Assembly (NCBI GenBank): GCA_963711505.1 | Contig: CAVQEJ010000003.1 | Coordinates: 2,356,001-2,420,000, forward strand | Reading direction: 5' to 3' | Source of the DNA: JAGWRA01 sp963711505 | Lineage (GTDB): Bacteria; Acidobacteriota; Vicinamibacteria; Vicinamibacterales; CAVVIG01 | DNA length: 64,000 nt | Shown here: positions 59,944 through 64,000 of the stretch, piece by piece | Layout: every line of letters begins with the position of its first letter | Numbering within the stretch: the stretch's first letter is position 1 | Notes under the pieces: generated by a model | Told to the model about the DNA's origin: nothing | The model's input: only the letters and a program-made list of their open reading frames with translations | The model's database searches: none | Translations under genes and position numbers: made by a program

Positions 59944-61415
59944 TCAGAGCTCGGCCTGATTGCCGGCCAGCGGACGCTGCCCGGCGTACTTCCGGCGATC
60001 GGCGCGCAGCCGCATGAACTCGACCGCCTCGCGGTAGAGGCGCTTGCGGTCGTGCGCGTCCCAGAGCGACTCGCGGACGATCCGCCAGGCGACGCGGGGC
60101 CGGAAGTAATAGGAATCGTAGAAGCGGTTCACCGCCTCCATCATCTCCTCGCGCCCCAGGTCCTGGTACTGGATGTGCGGGAGCTGATGGCCGTGCTCGT
60201 CGGTCATCGGCGTGGCGGTCAGCGATCCGGCCTGCTGCAGGTGCTGGTACAGCTCGGTGCCGGGATACGCATGGGCGATCGACACCTGGATCGTCTCGCA
60301 GTCGAGCTCCTTCGCGAAGTCGATCGTCTTCTGGATCGTCTGGCGCGTCTCGCCCGGCAGGCCGATGATGAAGTCGGCGTGGATGCGGATGCCGACCTTC
60401 TTGCAGTTGGCGACGAACTTGCGCGCCATCTCGACGGTGGCGCCCTTCTTGATGTTCTTGAGGATCTGGTCGTCGCCCGACTCGAAGCCGACGATGAACA
60501 GCCGCGCGCCGGCGTCGGCCATCGCCTTCAGCGTGTCGTAGTCGCTGTGGACCCGGGCCGTGGACGACCAGCGGAACTTCAGCGGCTTGAACCTGGCGCA
60601 CAGCTCGAGCACCCGGTCCTTCCGGATGTTGAACGTGTCGTCGTCGAAGAAGAACTCCTTCGCCTGCGGGAACAGCTCAATCGCGTGCGCCATCTCCCGC
60701 GCCATGTTGTCGGCCGAGCGGACCCGCCAGGCGTGCCCCGACAGCGTCTGCGGCCACTGGCAGAAGGTGCAGAGCGCCGGGCAGCCGCGCGAGCTGTACA
60801 GCGCCACGTACGGGTGCAGCAGGAACGGCACGTTGTACCGCTCGATCGTCATGTCGCGCTTGTAGACGTCGGTGACGAACGGCAGCGCATCCAGCTCAGC
60901 CGTGGTCAGCGCCGGCCGCGCCGGATTGTGGACGATCCGGCCGTCCTGCCGGTAGCTGGCGCCGGCAATCGTCGACAGCGGGCGTCCCTGGGCGAACTCC
61001 ACGACCGCGTAATCGAACTCGCCGCGGACGACGAAGTCGATGTCCTCGCTGGCCTTCAGGCTCTCCTCCGGCTGCACCTGCACCTGGGGGCCGACGAAGG
61101 CCACCTTCAGATCGGGCTTCCGCTCCTTCATCATGCGGACCATCTTCAGGTCGCTCTGGAAGCCGGCCGTCGAGGTGAACAGCACGAGGAAGTCGTAGTC
61201 CTGCGCGATCTCGATCGTCTCCAGCGCGGACACCTTGTGCGGACAGGCATCGAGCAGCCGGCTGCCGGGCAGCATGCCCGCCGGGTAGGCGAGCCAGACC
61301 GGGTACCAGGTACCGACTCGATCTCCCGGGTCGCCGGCCACCGCGAGCTCGCCCCTCCGTCGTAACCGTCGAAGCTCGGAGGATTGAGCAGGAGCGTCTT
61401 CATCACCGATGCCAT
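59944..61415 (-). CDS. hpnJ: HpnJ-like B12-binding radical SAM enzyme (apparent frameshift near 61318)
   Basis: Strongly resembles HpnJ, the radical SAM enzyme that rearranges the glucosamine of hopanoids to a cyclitol ether. MKTLLLNPPSFDGYDGGASS and RWPATREIES are the family N-terminus, in one frame. After a shift near 61318 come YPVWLAYPAGMLPGSRLLDA, a B12-binding-like region, and the cluster motif SSRGCPALCTFCQWPQT (CxxxCxxC). RADFIIGLPGE-type (here HADFIIGLPGETRQTIQKTI) and the C-terminal FYDSYYFRPRVAWRIV follow. About 490 residues. Start ATG 61415 or 61403. The HpnK deacetylase expected between HpnI and HpnJ steps is not in the window. Confidence 0.88.
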
Positions 61416-61458
61416 ATGCCTCGCTTTGCTGTACCGCTGCCGGGGGATCGCGTTGGCG

Positions 61459-62782
61459 CTACTGCGCCAGCGTCTCCAGCTGTCCCGTCGTCTTCCAGAG
61501 GCCGAGCTCGGCCTGCTGCCGGGCGAGCCGCGCCTCGGCGAGCGCCGCGGCGGCGTCGCTCTGCCGGAGCCGGGCCTGCTCGAGATCGCGCCGGCTCACG
61601 AAGCCGGCCTGATAGCGTGCCGTCAGCTCGCGGACCGTCTCGTCGGCGAGCCGGCTCTGCAGCCGCGCCACGTCGAGCGCCGCGCGCAACTGCCGGACCT
61701 GCTGCACGTCGCCGGTCACCTGCTGCGTCAGTGCGTCGCGGTGCTGCTGCACCCGGGCATCCGCCTCCGCCACTTGGCTGGCCGCCAGGGCGGCCGCGGC
61801 CGAGGTCTGCGCACTGAAGAGGGGGATCTGCACCTCCACGCCGACGTTCACGTTGTTGCGCTGGAACCGCTGGAAGTACTGGTCGTAGTTGTTGAAGTGC
61901 CCGAACAGACCCGTACTGGCCGACCAGGTCCACCGACGGCCAGTAGGCCCCGCGCGCACCGGCCAGCGTTGCCTTCCGCGCCTGCAGCTCGTACTCCGCC
62001 TCGTGGAGGCCCGGGTTCGTCTTCAGCGTCTGCGCCACCAGCGCCGTCACGGAGGCGTCCGGCGCCGCCGGCAGTTCCGGCGCCGCCTCGACCTGCACCG
62101 GTGTGCCCGGCGCGAGGCCGAGCTGGGCGCGCAGCCGCCCTTCCACTATACCTTCCCGGCCTTCGAGTTGCACGAGGCTTTGGTCCAGTTGAGCCGCCTC
62201 GATCTCGGCCTTCAGCGCCTCGGCCGGCAGCAGCCGGCCGGCCGCCACCAGCTCGCGGGTGATCGCGACGATGCGGCGCGCGCTGTCGCGGGCGGCCCGC
62301 CGCGCGTCGAGCGACCGGCGGACGGCGGCCAGCTCCAGGTACGCCGAGGCGGTCCGCTCGATGACATCGTCGCGCGTCTGCTCGACGCCCGCCGTCTGGC
62401 CGAGCAGCCGCGCCCTGGCGGCGTTCACCTCGCCGCGGGCGGCCCGGCTGAAGATGGTCTGGGAATAGGAGAGGTTCAGGATGGACGGCGCCGCGCCGCC
62501 GGGCGTCTGCGGAAAGCCGTAGGTGTAGACGGCGCCGGTACCGGTGAACAGGTTCGGTCCGAACTGCGCCCGCTGGCTGTCGACCTCGTCGGCGCGGACC
62601 CGCTGCTCGGCCCGGGCGAGCGCGACGTCGCGGCTGTCGTGCAGGGCGAGGTGAACGGCCTGTGCGAGCGTCAGCACGGCCGGCGCGTCGGCGGCCCGCG
62701 CCACGCCCGGCGCGACGGCGCCGCAGGCGAGCGCAACGAGCGCCACGGGGACGACGCGGGCGATCCAGCGCGTGAGCCTCAT
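61459..62782 (-). CDS. TolC-family outer-membrane efflux protein (apparent frameshift near 61915)
   Basis: About 440 residues after correction. Signal peptide MRLTRWIARVVPVALVALAC ending VARAAD. TolC/OEP repeats: VLTLAQAVHLALHDSRDVAL, FGPNLFTGTGAVYTYGFPQT, then SVTALVAQTLKTNPGLHEAE and GAYWPSVDLVGQYG. After the shift come VGVEVQIPLFSAQTSAAAAL and LTARYQAGFVSRRDLEQARL. It lies 12 nt after a MacB-type permease gene on the same strand, so it is probably the outer channel of that ABC exporter. The 43-nt gap to the HpnJ-like gene holds nothing recognisable. Confidence 0.9.
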
Positions 62783-62794
62783 GATGTCCTCCGA

Positions 62795-63997
62795 TTACTC
62801 GTGTCGCAGCGATTCGACCGGCTGCAGGGTGGACGCCCGGCGGGCCGGCAGGTACCCGAAGAGGATGCCGGTCGCGGCCGAGGTCAGGAGCGCGATCACG
62901 ACCGACAGCCACGAGATGGGCACGACGATGTGCCCGGGCAGGAGCGGCCGGATCAGGATCGGCACGCTGATGGCGAGCAGGATGCCGATGAGGGCGCCCG
63001 ATCCGCTGATGAGCGTCGCCTCGATGAGGAACTGCTCCAGGATCTCGAACCGCCGCGCGCCGACCGCCATGCGCAGGCCGATCTCGCGTGTCCGCTCGGT
63101 GACCGTCACCAGCATGATGTTCATGATGCCGATGCCGCTGATGACGAGCGCGATCAGCGCGACGAGCAGCAGCGTGACCGTCAGCGACATCGCGATCCGG
63201 TTCGCGGCATCGAGGATCGACGTGAGGTTCTGCACGCGGTAGCGCGTGCCAGGCCGGTGGCGCCGCTTCAGCACCGCGGCCACGTCGCGCGTGACCCCGG
63301 GCACGGCGGCGGCGGTGGCCGCCTGCGCGTAGAGCGTCTTCACGAAGTTCGCGCCCGTGTAGTAGCCGAGCAGCGAGAACGGGACCAGCACCGATTCCTG
63401 CTGGATCTCCGACTGGCCGAAGGTCGCCACCCGCTCGCGGAACACCCCGATCACCGTGAAGGTGAGCTCGCCGACGCGCGCGCTCCGGCCGACGGCATCC
63501 CCCGCCGGGAACATCCGCGCCGCCAGCTCCTGCGTGAGCAGGCAGACCTTGCTGTGCGACGCCATGTCGTCGGCGTCGAAGAACCGCCCCGACAGCACGT
63601 CGAGGTTGCGGATCCGCTGGAAGCCCTCGGTCACGCCCACGAGCGTGATCGGCCGCTCCTGCCCGCCGACGACGACGGTCATCGGGATCTCGCGGGTGCC
63701 CGCCACGGCCTCCACGTGCGGCACGTCGTCCTTGATCGCCTGCAGGTCGCCGAGCGTCATCTGGTCGCTCAGCGTCATCGCCTCGGCGCTGCTCTCGCTG
63801 ACGTGATCCGCGAAAACGATGTTGGCGCCGACGGCTTCGATCTGCGCAAGGATGTAGTGCTTGCCGGTGAGCGCCACCGTCACGACCAGCACGATGCAGG
63901 CCGTGCCGATGATGACGCCCAGCATCGCCAGCAGCGCCCGCACCTTGTTGATGCGCAGGGCGTCGATGGCCACCCGCCAGCTCTCGGCACTGATCAT
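62795..63997 (-). CDS. MacB-type ABC transporter permease
   Basis: A 400-residue FtsX/MacB-like permease with four helices and a large periplasmic domain: one helix near the N-terminus (ALLAMLGVIIGTACIVLVVT) and three at the end. MISAESWRVAIDALRINKVR is the typical start; the C-terminal part reads ISGIGIMNIMLVTVTERTRE, IGLRMAVGARRFEILEQFLI (coupling helix to the ATPase) and ends PARRASTLQPVESLRHE. No ATPase domain is fused, so a separate ATP-binding protein and an adaptor would lie further upstream, beyond the window. It works with the TolC protein downstream. Confidence 0.94.
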   Translation of the reverse strand: MISAESWRVAIDALRINKVRALLAMLGVIIGTACIVLVVTVALTGKHYILAQIEAVGANIVFADHVSESSAEAMTLSDQMTLGDLQAIKDDVPHVEAVAGTREIPMTVVVGGQERPITLVGVTEGFQRIRNLDVLSGRFFDADDMASHSKVCLLTQELAARMFPAGDAVGRSARVGELTFTVIGVFRERVATFGQSEIQQESVLVPFSLLGYYTGANFVKTLYAQAATAAAVPGVTRDVAAVLKRRHRPGTRYRVQNLTSILDAANRIAMSLTVTLLLVALIALVISGIGIMNIMLVTVTERTREIGLRMAVGARRFEILEQFLIEATLISGSGALIGILLAISVPILIRPLLPGHIVVPISWLSVVIALLTSAATGILFGYLPARRASTLQPVESLRHE

Positions 63998-64000
63998 CGC

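Overview
This 64-kb window is very GC-rich and looks like a chromosome segment of an acidobacterium, probably of the Vicinamibacteria type. That assignment is an inference. It rests on the GC content, the large exported sortilin-like repeat protein beside an exported esterase, hopanoid-type HpnI/HpnJ genes, an MqnA-type (futalosine) menaquinone gene and HemQ. No rRNA, tRNA, CRISPR array, insertion sequence or integrase was recognised.

Layout. 0-9 kb: 3' part of purH on the minus strand (cut by the window edge), a cold-shock gene with a terminator in its leader, a MXAN_5187-like pair, selA, a TPR protein, an NCS1 permease, two coiled-coil proteins and an HD hydrolase. 9-21.5 kb: one minus-strand complex I operon read nuoA-B-C-[SIS isomerase]-D-E-F-H-J-K-L-M-N. 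nuoG and nuoI are absent, and a gmhA-like gene sits between nuoC and nuoD. 21.9-29.4 kb: exported VPS10-like protein, exported esterase, small coiled-coil protein and a PAS hybrid histidine kinase. 29.7-34.3 kb: a full-length Lhr-type helicase. 34.7-38 kb: a lower-GC accessory island with two attC-like sites flanking small cassette-type genes (unknown ORF, DUF4160, DUF2442), then DinB, RibD/DHFR-like, GNAT and SRPBCC genes. 38-46.6 kb: glycine-pentad protein, collagen-like protein, phosphoesterase, fdhD, receiver protein, YajQ, TreY and an NtrC-type regulator. 46.8-50.2 kb: HemQ, a NarL-type two-component pair and MqnA. 50.3-53.6 kb: TetR-TolC-EmrA efflux operon. 53.8-61.4 kb: a lipid-glycosylation locus (two HpnI-like glycosyltransferases, an ArnT-like GT39, two half-size EamA/SMR membrane proteins and an HpnJ-like radical SAM enzyme). 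61.4-64 kb: TolC and a MacB-type permease.

Two properties of the sequence matter for any reader. First, at least 30 apparent single-base frameshifts lie inside otherwise well-conserved genes. They are most simply explained as residual assembly errors, so such genes are given here as one feature spanning the frames. Second, many gene junctions carry arrays of 7-8-nt units, often arranged as two inverted arms. Their unit sequence differs from site to site, and several lie exactly between convergent genes, where they could act as terminators. Several genes also have a -10-like hexamer only 5-10 nt before the start codon, which suggests frequent leaderless transcripts.
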